A stretch of 64,000 bases of DNA from Chryseobacterium oranimense (lineage in GTDB: Bacteria; Bacteroidota; Bacteroidia; Flavobacteriales; Weeksellaceae), in contig NZ_CP104203.1 in assembly GCF_025244725.1 (NCBI RefSeq), positions 3,286,001 to 3,350,000 of the forward strand. The letters are read 5' to 3'. Positions 17,727 through 25,855 of this stretch are shown in pieces. The notes under the pieces were generated by a model. It made no database searches, was not told the DNA's origin, and saw only the letters and a program-made list of their open reading frames with translations. Every line of letters begins with the position of its first letter. Positions within the stretch are counted from its first letter, which is position 1. The translations under genes were made by a program, and so were the position numbers.

Positions 17727-20700
17727 ATGACAGAAAAAAAAATTAGTAAAGCTTTAATTGAACAAATAAAAGATGGCAAGGTAATTTTGTTTTTAGGAGC
17801 CGGAGCGGCATTTGACTCTAAACATCCTAAGGGGCTCGCCCCACTTACAGGTAAACAATTAGCAGATAAAATAGCAGATAAATTTTTAGGTGATCAGTAT
17901 TTAAATTACGATTTACAACATGTATCAGAGTTAGCTATAAATGAGACCGACTTATACACTGTTCAAAAATTCATCGCAGATATTTTCATTGATTTTAATC
18001 CAGGTGATCACCATTTAAGAATTCCATTATATAAATGGAATTCTATATATACGACCAATTATGATCTACTAATTGAAAAATCATATGATAAAGTTAAGAA
18101 TAGTGTCCAGACACTTTCTATTTTTATTAAAAATGGTGAAAGAATACAAGATAAATCAACTTCGAGTTCTTCCGTTTTTTATAATAAATTACACGGATGT
18201 ATAACTGAAATTAATGACACCAATTTACCATTAATCCTAACTCCTGACCAATATGTAGATCATAGAAAAAATAGATCCAGGTTGTTTGAAAGATTAAAAG
18301 CCGAAGCATATGAATACCCTATCCTATTTGTCGGTTTTAGTTTTGCGGATTATGATATAAGACAAACATTACGGGAACTTGCAGACCTAGGCCATGCAAG
18401 ACCAAGATCTTATATGATTGGACCTAACATAACTGAAAAAGACTCAAGTTTATGGGAAACAAAGAAAGTTACATCATTAAAAATGACTTTTAAAGAGTTT
18501 ATAGAAATTTTAGAAACCGAAATTTCTGAGAATGATAGAATTTTAAGCAATGTTGTTTCTGAAAAAGTTCAGCATCCAATTATGACTAAATTTCTGTCAG
18601 GAGAAGACAAAGTTCTACCTGATAGACTATTAGATTTTTTGACGAGAGATGTTGACTACATTCATCAAAATATTGCTGAAAAAGATACAGATCCTAAAAT
18701 GTTCTATAAAGGTTACTTTGAAGGCTGGGATCCTATAATTAAGAATTTTGATGTGCAACGAGAAATTACCGAAATAATTCTTTCTGAAGTGTTTTTGATA
18801 GATGAGGAAGATAGATTAAAAAAACAGGAATTATTTTTAGTAAATGGAAATGCGGGTTCAGGTAAAACAGTTTTTTTACATAGGCTTGCATGGGAAGCGG
18901 CAATCAATTATGACAAATTATGCTTATTCTATAAATCTGATTCATCAATTGAATATAACAGATTAGCAGAAATATTTAATTTAGTCAAAGAAAGAATTTA
19001 TTTATTTATAGATGGGAGTATTGATAAAATTGATGATTTAGAATATATATTAAATAAAGCAAAAAAAGATAATATTCTTTTAACTATTATTTGCTCTGAA
19101 AGAACGAATGTTTGGAATATTGCCGGTGAGAAATTACAAGTATTTTTGGATAGAACTTACACTTTAGGCTACTTAAATGATATTGAAATTGACGGTCTAA
19201 TCACTCTATTAACAAAATATAAATCATTAGGATACTTAGCTGATAAAAGCATTGTAGAGCAAAAGAACGCATTATCTGAAAAATCTGGTAGAGAGTTATT
19301 GGTTGCCTTATATGAAGCTACTGCAGGAAAACCTTTTCCTGATATTGTAATAGATGAATATAATTCTATTCCAAGTGAGGATGCACAAAAATTATATTTA
19401 GCAATATCAATGTTTCATCGAATTGGGACTTATGCTAGAGCAGGTAATATTTCAAGACTCTACAATATTAGTTTTAACTATTTCCGAGATAAATTATTTA
19501 GACCATTAGAGTCTGTAGTTTACTATTCAAGAAATTACTCAATAAATGATTATGTTTTTACTACTAGACATCAGCATATTGCAGAATTAGTTTTTGAACA
19601 GGTTCTATTTAATCAAGAAGAAAGATTCCAAATGTATATATCAGTTATTTCAAAACTTGATGTAGATTTTGATAGTGACAGGCAATTATTTATGGAAATA
19701 ACAAATGCTCGAAAACTCACTTCTACCTTTAAAGACGCCGAAATGATTCGAAAAATATATGAGGTGGCCTATGATAATATTGGCAGAGAACCTAGCTTAT
19801 TACAGCAAGAATCTATTTTTGAAATGCTTTCGCAAGGCGGAAACTTAGAAAAGGCAGATTCATTATTAAAAGAAGCAAATAATATAGATCCAGACAACAT
19901 AGTAATTGCGCATTCTAAAGCTGAATTTTTATTAAAAAAAGCCGAAAGATCAAATCAAAAACTCGTTAAAAAGAAAAATTTAGATTCTTCTAAAGAAATA
20001 TGTAGGGAACTAATACAAAATAAAAAAAATAAAAATAATGTTCATGCATATCATACTCTATTAAAAATATATCTTCTTGAAATAAAAATGTCTTTAGAAG
20101 ATGATAATAGCAGTTTGGTAGAAAGAAAAGTCAATGAGTTTGAAAAAACGATTAATCAAGCATTACAAATTTTCCCCAATGAAAGTTTTTTTTTAGAAGC
20201 AGAATCAAATTTTAATGATTTAATTAACAATACTCCAAAAGCTTTGGAATCGTTAGAAAAAGCTTTTTCAATTAACAAAAGAAGTCCATATTTAGCAACT
20301 AGATTATCTAACTACTATTTTAATAATGACAGATTAGATGATGCATTAAAGGTAATCGAAGATGCAATTCAGTTGAATTTAAATGATAAAGATTTGAATT
20401 ATAAATATGCTAGCCTTTTAATGTTAAAAAATCCTGAATCATATATTGACTTAAAACATTATTTAAGAAAATCATTTACTAAAAATGATAAACGTTATGA
20501 AGCTCAATTTTGGTATGCTCGAATTCTTTATTTATTAAATGATAATGATAATAGAGAATTTTTTGAATACTTAAAAACAGTCCCTTTAGACGTACGCATA
20601 AAAAGACAAATAAGAGGTATTGTAACTGAAAATGGAAAGCAAACAATATATGAAGGTAAAATTATAAAACTTGAAGCATCATATGGTTTTATTAAACAAA

Positions 20701-20825
20701 ATTTTTCAGGCGAAACAATTTATTTCTATAGAGAGAAAACAGATTATAAAGACTTAAGATTAAATACTCAAATAAAGTTTAATAAGGCATTTAATTATAA
20801 TGGGGCAATAGCAATCTTGATTTAA
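17727..20825 (+). CDS. SIR2-like/P-loop NTPase/TPR protein with C-terminal cold-shock-like OB fold, probable anti-phage protein
   Basis: 1032 residues. The N-terminal SIR2-like NADase domain shows FLGAGAAF (about 20-27), TTNYDLLIE (about 110), LHG and LTPDQY, and GFSFADYD (about 205). A STAND-like ATPase follows with Walker A GNAGSGKT (about 374-381) and Walker B-like IYLFIDG. Helical TPR-type repeats occupy about 680-960. The last 60 residues (GKIIKLEASYGFIKQ ... INFYFYREK-type pattern) resemble a cold-shock/OB fold. Known SIR2-STAND proteins such as Avs5 sense phage products and deplete NAD+. The OB-fold tail as a nucleic-acid sensor or tether is inference. It is the last large gene of the transposon. 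Confidence 0.82.
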   Translation: MTEKKISKALIEQIKDGKVILFLGAGAAFDSKHPKGLAPLTGKQLADKIADKFLGDQYLNYDLQHVSELAINETDLYTVQKFIADIFIDFNPGDHHLRIPLYKWNSIYTTNYDLLIEKSYDKVKNSVQTLSIFIKNGERIQDKSTSSSSVFYNKLHGCITEINDTNLPLILTPDQYVDHRKNRSRLFERLKAEAYEYPILFVGFSFADYDIRQTLRELADLGHARPRSYMIGPNITEKDSSLWETKKVTSLKMTFKEFIEILETEISENDRILSNVVSEKVQHPIMTKFLSGEDKVLPDRLLDFLTRDVDYIHQNIAEKDTDPKMFYKGYFEGWDPIIKNFDVQREITEIILSEVFLIDEEDRLKKQELFLVNGNAGSGKTVFLHRLAWEAAINYDKLCLFYKSDSSIEYNRLAEIFNLVKERIYLFIDGSIDKIDDLEYILNKAKKDNILLTIICSERTNVWNIAGEKLQVFLDRTYTLGYLNDIEIDGLITLLTKYKSLGYLADKSIVEQKNALSEKSGRELLVALYEATAGKPFPDIVIDEYNSIPSEDAQKLYLAISMFHRIGTYARAGNISRLYNISFNYFRDKLFRPLESVVYYSRNYSINDYVFTTRHQHIAELVFEQVLFNQEERFQMYISVISKLDVDFDSDRQLFMEITNARKLTSTFKDAEMIRKIYEVAYDNIGREPSLLQQESIFEMLSQGGNLEKADSLLKEANNIDPDNIVIAHSKAEFLLKKAERSNQKLVKKKNLDSSKEICRELIQNKKNKNNVHAYHTLLKIYLLEIKMSLEDDNSSLVERKVNEFEKTINQALQIFPNESFFLEAESNFNDLINNTPKALESLEKAFSINKRSPYLATRLSNYYFNNDRLDDALKVIEDAIQLNLNDKDLNYKYASLLMLKNPESYIDLKHYLRKSFTKNDKRYEAQFWYARILYLLNDNDNREFFEYLKTVPLDVRIKRQIRGIVTENGKQTIYEGKIIKLEASYGFIKQNFSGETIYFYREKTDYKDLRLNTQIKFNKAFNYNGAIAILI

Positions 20826-20852
20826 TACTAAATCAATAAATTTAGATTAAAG

Positions 20853-20880
20853 AAGACTGCCCAATTGGGCAGTCTTATAA
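20853..20880. terminator. Terminator between SIR2 gene and right-end small gene
   Basis: Perfect 24-bp palindrome with arms AAGACTGCCC (20853-20862) and GGGCAGTCTT (20867-20876) and loop AATT, flanked by A/T-rich DNA on both sides. It lies 28 bp after the SIR2 stop and 22 bp from the end of the opposing small gene, so it probably serves both. Confidence 0.8.
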
Positions 20881-20897
20881 TTATAAATAAAGAGTCA

Positions 20898-21059
20898 TTA
20901 ATTTACCAAATCCTTAACAGACACAGCTACAATTGTGGGATCAGTTTGGGAATTGTTGGTAATGTACTTAGAACTTTTTAATCTTTCATCCGCAGATAAA
21001 GCATTAAGTTCACTTTTCATTGCTTGTACTCTTTCAAGAGTAAATGGTTTTTTTTTCAT
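20898..21059 (-). CDS. Small 53-residue protein of unknown function at the transposon right end
   Basis: Reads MKKKPFTLERVQAMKSELN and then a polar tail ending VAVSVKDLVN. The start resembles flavobacterial leader-type peptides, but there is no Gly-Gly cleavage site, so no peptide-modification class is assigned. The open frame extends upstream to 21233 but the extension is low-complexity and runs into the transposon end. A Bacteroidota -7 box (TATCTTTG, 21124-21131 on the minus strand) lies about 65 bp upstream of this ATG, supporting an independent gene. No family recognised. Confidence 0.5.
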   Translation of the reverse strand: MKKKPFTLERVQAMKSELNALSADERLKSSKYITNNSQTDPTIVAVSVKDLVN

Positions 21060-21123
21060 AATAAATAAATTAATATAATTGGTTAAACAAAACATTGAGG
21101 TTTTATCCTGTGTTTTCCTTATA

Positions 21124-21131
21124 CAAAGATA
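21124..21131 (-). promoter_or_regulatory. Probable promoter of the right-end small gene
   Basis: Minus-strand TATCTTTG matches the TAnnTTTG consensus. A small hairpin with arms ACGAC and GTCGT lies just upstream (about 21141-21155). A convincing -33 TTG was not identified. Confidence 0.4.
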
Positions 21132-21225
21132 TTTATGGATAACGACAGAAGTCGTCGTATTAAAATAACATTTATTATTCATCTTTTGGGTTTTACATTT
21201 GTCATCGAATATCAGGCATGGTTTA

Positions 21226-21292
21226 ATTTGCATTAACTAATAGATTTTTCGCACTAACTAATGTATTTTTGCATTTTCTTTTGTAATTGACA
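21226..21292. repeat. Transposon right end with three packed TnsB-type repeats
   Basis: Reading inward from the terminus on the minus strand, three sites follow closely: ACAAAAGAAAATGCAAA (21268-21284, overlapping the terminal repeat), ACATTAGTTAGTGCGAAAA (21245-21264) and CTATTAGTTAATGCAAATT (21226-21243). All share RTGCRAA. Close packing here against wide spacing on the left reproduces the asymmetry of Tn7 ends, which sets the orientation of insertion. Confidence 0.7.
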
Positions 21293-21771
21293 ATATTTCC
21301 TACTCCATAAACTTCCAGATTGTCCACAATTGCTGCTTCCCGGGTGTTTTGCATAGGAAGTATGATTCCTTTGAAACCTTCTTCCCTTGCCTGAATGGCT
21401 ATTGGCAGTACTCCTTTTATCGGCTGAAGGCTTCCGTCAAGAGAAAGCTCACCCATAATAATATAATCATGGATATTTTCAGCATGGATCTGATTTGATG
21501 CCGCAAGAATGCCTACAGCAATGGAGAGATCATAGGCCGCTCCTTCCTTCCGGAGATCTGCAGGCGCCATATTGATTGTAATTTTCTTCCCCGGAATTTT
21601 GTATCCTACATTCTTCAATGCAGCAGAAATTCTGTAACTGCTTTCTTTGATGGCATTATCGGGAAGACCCACAAGGTGATACCCTACTCCACCGGTATCT
21701 ACATTGACTTCAATGGTAATGGTTTGTGCTGCAACCCCATGGATTGCGCTGCCATAAATTTTAACTAACAT
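21293..21771 (-). pseudogene. yifB: yifB/comM 5' remnant (N-terminal part)
   Basis: Encodes the first 159 residues of YifB/ComM, starting MLVKIYGSAIHGVAAQTITIE. The N-terminal domain is well kept: GLPDNAIKESSYRISAALKNVGY, ITINMAPADLRKEGAAYDL, GELSLDGSLQPIKGVLP. Family similarity stops at EVYGVGNI exactly where the transposon right terminus begins (21292). The frame then reads 22 codons into the element before a stop at 21223. Walker A and about 125 codons that should come next are not at either junction. A truncated product of about 182 residues could still be made. Confidence 0.92.
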
Positions 21772-21955
21772 GATTGGTGTTTTTTGTAAAAATAAATAAT
21801 ATATTATTTCAAAAAATTACCTTTTATGTGGATAGTTTTCTGATTGAAAATATGTTTTAAAAGAAATTATTCTTAAAAAAGACAAACCGGTACAGATTAT
21901 CTCCATACCGGCTTACCATTGATTAAAAAAAACTAACTAAGGAATCTATATACCA

Positions 21956-22918
21956 TTATTTTTTGATGAATTTATTCTTGTAGGATTTTCCTTCTGAATC
22001 TTTAGAAAGAATAATATAATTGCCGGGAACAAGCCTGCTTACGTCAATAGCTTCATTAAACCGGTGATCTTTCTTTTGCAGGACTACTTTACCTGACATA
22101 TCCAGAATAGAAATCTCTTTGTACACTTTATCAGACTCTTTTCCGATATACAGGAACTGCGCTGTAGGATTCGGGTATACTTTAAGGCTATTTTCTTTTC
22201 GTTTTACTTCGTCAGTTCCCAGACTACAGAATTCCCAGCTCCCGAAATTGACTTTTACAAAGTTTCCGGTTCCTAGAAATTCACACTGATCCGGACAATA
22301 TTCTGTGCATGCATAAAATCCGTATTCTCCCGATTCAGTTGCCACATAACTATCTCCCGTTACTCCATTGATGACGCAAGGATCTCCCGGCGAAGGCGGC
22401 GGGCTGCTGGGAACGCATCTGTACCAGACATGGTTTCCATACAGATCAGGAAAAGCATCGTCGAATTTTACGGATGCTCCTGTACATACATTGAGCTCTC
22501 CCGCTCCTACCACTTCAAAGGTTCCGGGAGCCATTGTGCTGATCATTGCAGGAAGCGCATAGGCAAATCCGTCTGCCATTATTGCAGGGCTTTCCGCTGT
22601 ACAATCGCCCTGTGTAACCGCTACTTTAAAATAATAAAGCTGGTCATCATTTCCATTAATGGTAAGGGTTTGCGAAGTTGCCCCGGGAATTGCAGTCCAT
22701 GGATTGTTATTCGGTGTTTGCCAGGTCCACTCTTGTTTGTACCACTGATAAGTCCCGAATGTCTGCGTTGAGAGCACTTCTGTTTCGGTGTTGCAGAACA
22801 GAACTTTATCAGGATATTTCAAACCCAGTCTCGGACTTGTAATGGTGGGATTACACTGTGCTTTCATATTCATTAGGGCCATGAAAAGGAAAGCCAAAAA
22901 AATCAGTTTTGGTTTCAT
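21956..22918 (-). CDS. Secreted protein with type IX sorting domain
   Basis: 320 residues with a signal peptide (MKPKLIFLAFLFMALMNMKAQ). The middle has two Ig/PKD-like segments (TYQWYKQEWTWQTP..., HVWYRCVPSS...) with several Cys. The C-terminal 75 residues are a type A T9SS sorting domain (SLKVYPNPTAQFLYIG ... GNYIILSKDSEGKSYKNKFIKK), which directs export across the outer membrane and surface attachment. Function of the exposed part is unknown. It is the last of three minus-strand genes after the ECF sigma gene, with a 36-bp gap. Confidence 0.85.
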   Translation of the reverse strand: MKPKLIFLAFLFMALMNMKAQCNPTITSPRLGLKYPDKVLFCNTETEVLSTQTFGTYQWYKQEWTWQTPNNNPWTAIPGATSQTLTINGNDDQLYYFKVAVTQGDCTAESPAIMADGFAYALPAMISTMAPGTFEVVGAGELNVCTGASVKFDDAFPDLYGNHVWYRCVPSSPPPSPGDPCVINGVTGDSYVATESGEYGFYACTEYCPDQCEFLGTGNFVKVNFGSWEFCSLGTDEVKRKENSLKVYPNPTAQFLYIGKESDKVYKEISILDMSGKVVLQKKDHRFNEAIDVSRLVPGNYIILSKDSEGKSYKNKFIKK

Positions 22919-22954
22919 ATGTAAATATTTAATGGTTTGATGTATTTAGAGGAA

Positions 22955-24349
22955 TCAGTCTAATAAAAGCCTGATCCCGAATTTCATATTGAAGTTTAAA
23001 GGTTTCTCTTTGTAAATGGTATTAAGCTGGCTGTCATTCTTGAAATGGTAGCCAATCCCGGGCTCTGCATATATTCCGATTTTATCGATAATTTTCACCT
23101 GCAATCCTACTGCCGAATTCACGGAAACCTGTACGGGTTTAATATCAAGCCGTTCTTCCTGGGTATTCTGCACCTCATCGTCTACTATATACTGGGTTTT
23201 AAGCTTTCCTGCCACTGCTTTTTCGGCAAGTACACCTCCGGTAACGTATCCTGTAAAACGCCCTTTCTGAATCACATTATAATTGACCTGTACCGGAATA
23301 CCTATATAGTGGACGCTCTGATCACCTTTTATGTAGTTTGAATTGCTTCCTGAGTGAAGTTCAGAGGTAAGTTTTGTGTAATTAACGCCTGTTCCTATTC
23401 CCCATCTTTTTCCAAGGTTATAATATACAGATACTCCAAATGTAACCGGAACCTTATGTCTTATTCTGGCTTCCACCTCTTTACTTTGGTTAGCCAGAAG
23501 AACTTCTGTAAGCGGATCCGGATCTGTCCCGGAGATCCACATATCGCTAAAAGTCATTGGAGCCCCGCTGATGGAAGCATAGCCAGGGAATTTCTGTTCG
23601 GAGGAATTTGAGGAAACATTTCCTGTAAGCATGCTCAGCATCCATTTCCTGGATTTTTGGGCCGAAACTTTAGGCTTATCATTAGCAGCAAGCCTTTCCG
23701 GAAACGTGTCATTATTGTTAAATTTCTCTCCCGCATTTTGTTCATTTTTCAGTGCCGGATTTTCATTGACTGGAGGAATGATTGAAACAGAAGATTCTTT
23801 TTTAGTTAAAAGGTTTGCCCCGCTTTCTTTTTCTCCGGATCCCGGTGTTATTCCATGATTATCTTTTATATTGCTTCCAAATACCTGATCTAAAATGTTA
23901 TGAATGCTCATCTTCCCTGCTGGCTGGTTTTCCTGGCTGCTGTATTTCTCCCCCGGTACAGTATTGACTGGATCGTTTGTATTTGCTTTTATTTGCTCTG
24001 CTGGTTCTGGGTCAGTTTGCTTAAAACTATCTGCATTTTCAACATTTTTTGATATTTGAGGCCCTGTTTTATCTGCATTCATTTCCAGTAAAAATTTTCC
24101 TGTAAAGAATAACATGGCAATAGCTGCTGCCATTCCGCCAATACGGTACAGCAAAATATTTGTTTTACCGGCAGGAATTGTTTTGTCTTCTTTCTTGTCA
24201 TCATTTTCCAACAGCAAACCTCCGGCAATTCCTTTGTCGTCTTCTCCTGAAAAAAGTTCGTCTTTAATATCATCCCACAGCCCATCCGGAACATCCTCTT
24301 CGTGGTCTTCCATTTTCCTGTGCAGGTCATTCAGCCACCGATTATTCAT
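22955..24349 (-). CDS. Membrane protein with C-terminal outer-membrane beta-barrel-like domain, partner of ECF sigma factor
   Basis: 464 residues. The acidic N-terminus (NDLHRKMEDHEEDVPDGLWDDIKDELF) resembles cytoplasmic anti-sigma segments. One membrane span lies near residues 66-86 (RIGGMAAAIAMLFFTGKFLL), then a long polar linker (about 90-270), then a PorT/OmpA-like barrel pattern (VTFGVSVYYNLGKRWGIGTGV ... FNMKFGIRLLLD). It overlaps the sigma gene by 8 bp, so the two are co-translated. I infer an envelope sensor that may hold the sigma factor. The combination of inner-membrane span and barrel-like end is a common flavobacterial layout of unknown mechanism. Confidence 0.75.
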   Translation of the reverse strand: MNNRWLNDLHRKMEDHEEDVPDGLWDDIKDELFSGEDDKGIAGGLLLENDDKKEDKTIPAGKTNILLYRIGGMAAAIAMLFFTGKFLLEMNADKTGPQISKNVENADSFKQTDPEPAEQIKANTNDPVNTVPGEKYSSQENQPAGKMSIHNILDQVFGSNIKDNHGITPGSGEKESGANLLTKKESSVSIIPPVNENPALKNEQNAGEKFNNNDTFPERLAANDKPKVSAQKSRKWMLSMLTGNVSSNSSEQKFPGYASISGAPMTFSDMWISGTDPDPLTEVLLANQSKEVEARIRHKVPVTFGVSVYYNLGKRWGIGTGVNYTKLTSELHSGSNSNYIKGDQSVHYIGIPVQVNYNVIQKGRFTGYVTGGVLAEKAVAGKLKTQYIVDDEVQNTQEERLDIKPVQVSVNSAVGLQVKIIDKIGIYAEPGIGYHFKNDSQLNTIYKEKPLNFNMKFGIRLLLD

Positions 24350-24908
24350 ATTGTGCTTTTTTTGACATTTTAAATTCTTTAATTTTCTGGACCAGCAGCC
24401 CTTTTGCCCTATGAAACTGGGAAGCGGAAGAGTTTTCTGCTATTCCTAAAAGTCCGGCAATTTCTTTATGGCTTTTTTTCTCAAATACAAACAGGTTAAA
24501 AACAGTTCTGTACCCATCCGGAAGCGACCGGATCATCTTCATAATAGCTGCCTGAGGAATTTCCTCAAGATCGGGTTCTTCATCATTGGGAATATCAGGA
24601 TATTCTTCCAAATCATCGGTTGTTGTAATGCCGGAATGCTGTTTTATATGCTTTAAAGCTTCGTTTACGGTAATGCGGATCATCCATGCCTTCAATGAAC
24701 CATGGCCTCTGTATTCAAATGTTTCTATAGAGCGAAACATTTTGATAAAGCTGTTCTGGAGAACATCATGAACATCATCTTTTCCTGAAAGATAACGGGA
24801 ACAGACTCCGGTAAGGTTTCCGGAATAGTTTCCGAAAAGCTCTTTCCAGGCAGCTTCTTCCTTCGTGAGAAGGCGTCTTATCAAAATCTGCTCCTTGTTT
24901 TCTTCCAT
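24342..24908 (-). CDS. ECF-type RNA polymerase sigma-70 factor
   Basis: 188 residues with region 2 (KDDVHDVLQNSFIKMFRSIETFEYRGHGSLKAWMIRI) and region 4 helix-turn-helix (LPDGYRTVFNLFVFEKKSHKEIAGLLGIAENSSASQFHRAKGLL). It directs polymerase to a small stress regulon. Co-transcribed with the downstream membrane partner and probably the sorting-domain protein, which may be part of the regulon. Confidence 0.92.
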   Translation of the reverse strand: MEENKEQILIRRLLTKEEAAWKELFGNYSGNLTGVCSRYLSGKDDVHDVLQNSFIKMFRSIETFEYRGHGSLKAWMIRITVNEALKHIKQHSGITTTDDLEEYPDIPNDEEPDLEEIPQAAIMKMIRSLPDGYRTVFNLFVFEKKSHKEIAGLLGIAENSSASQFHRAKGLLVQKIKEFKMSKKAQYE

Positions 24909-25004
24909 GTATGATTAAGTCCGGTTTGGATACCGATTAAAATTTTAAAGCAAAAATAGACTGCATCCGGCAAACCACAATCTATTGTTTATATTTCATG
25001 AATA

Positions 25005-25586
25005 TTAATTCGTTTTTATGCAGTATGGAAAATTATAGTAAATAGGCTCAAAAGGGCTAAGTGCCGTCCCATTTACGGTAATTTTTTCTGCTGCCAGAGC
25101 AAATCTCAAGGTATAATCCAATCCGGAAAAGTAACCTTTCTGTTTTGCTGCCAATGTCACAACTGTTTTTTTAGTGACTCCATCTACGGGAATCTGAAGT
25201 TCAAGATCTTTTGGTTCAAAAGTGAGTTCTACCCAGTTTTTGTCTGCATTTACTGCAGCACTATAGTTGAGGTTATATTTTACTTTTCCCATTGCCGCCA
25301 GAGCACTCTGTACTTTTACGGGATCTTTTACTACTGCCGTTACAATTTCTTTCAAGGGGAATTCCGGAAATGTCAATGTGTCTTTTTTTATTTTAAAGTC
25401 AACAATCTTCTCTGCTTTGAGTTCTCCTTGTACCGTAATCAGCCTGCCTTTGTAATTGCCATTAATATCTTCCAGTTTTACAGGTGGTACCTCTATCCTG
25501 TCCTCATTCATACATGAGAACAGGGAGAAGAGGATTGAAATAACCAAAACGGCGGTAATCACTTTAAGTACTATTAAATTCTTCAT
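25005..25586 (-). CDS. DUF4840-like lipoprotein
   Basis: 193 residues. N-terminus with hydrophobic stretch and lipobox LFSC (Cys25 by eye). The body, with NGNYKGRLITVQGELKAEKIVDFKIKKDTLTF and EPKDLELQIPVDG, follows the DUF4840 pattern of beta-rich Bacteroidota lipoproteins. Function unknown. It is monocistronic with about 95 bp to the sigma gene start. Confidence 0.65.
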   Translation of the reverse strand: MKNLIVLKVITAVLVISILFSLFSCMNEDRIEVPPVKLEDINGNYKGRLITVQGELKAEKIVDFKIKKDTLTFPEFPLKEIVTAVVKDPVKVQSALAAMGKVKYNLNYSAAVNADKNWVELTFEPKDLELQIPVDGVTKKTVVTLAAKQKGYFSGLDYTLRFALAAEKITVNGTALSPFEPIYYNFPYCIKTN

Positions 25587-25740
25587 TTCATTATTTTTTT
25601 AACATTAAACATTAATTATATTGAGTACTCATTTATAAAATCCGGTTTTTGGGAAATCTTGCGTGGAAATTTGAAAAAAAGTGAAATTATTTTATAATCT
25701 GTTGATTTACTGTGGATAAAATTTGGAATTTGAGAAAAAT

Positions 25741-25772
25741 AAAACCAGCATGGAAAAACCCATGCTGGTTTT
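25741..25772 (-). terminator. Terminator downstream of the toxin locus
   Basis: Stem AAAACCAGCATGG (25741-25753) pairs with CCATGCTGGTTTT (25760-25772), loop of 6, with T-rich flank on the minus strand. It lies about 85 bp past the orphan toxin remnant and ends that minus-strand transcript. Confidence 0.8.
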
Positions 25773-25855
25773 GATTATTAGGTTATATTTTTATGAGCTT
25801 TTAAATACTTCTCTGAATTATAAGTTTTGTTTGAGCATTTTACAATCAAAACCCA

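Larger units (their letters stand above)
8675..21292. mobile_element. Tn7-like transposon inserted in yifB/comM (12,618 bp)
   Basis: Bounded by a left end starting TGTAAATTACAA (8675-8686) and a right end that reads TGTCAATTACAA on the other strand (21281-21292), an 11/12 terminal inverted repeat with the TGT...ACA termini typical of Tn7 relatives. Core genes tnsA, tnsB, tnsC and tniQ run rightward from the left end, followed by a convergent possible tnsE-like gene and cargo. The interior is visibly more A/T-rich than the flanks. Flanking 5-mers differ (CCGCC on the left, ATATT on the right), so no target duplication remains. No CRISPR or Cas genes were seen, so this is not an RNA-guided CAST. 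Confidence 0.92.

Noticed and set aside
20898..21233. 111-residue protein at the transposon right end
   Set aside because: The upstream half is low-complexity, crosses the promoter-like box and enters the end repeats; the ATG at 21059 is better.
8675..21292. RNA-guided (CAST-type) Tn7 element
   Set aside because: No cas genes and no CRISPR-like array were found anywhere in the element; TniQ with zinc motifs fits direct site recognition.
21223..21292. Continuation of YifB beyond GVGNI
   Set aside because: These codons belong to the transposon end repeats; they resemble no YifB sequence.
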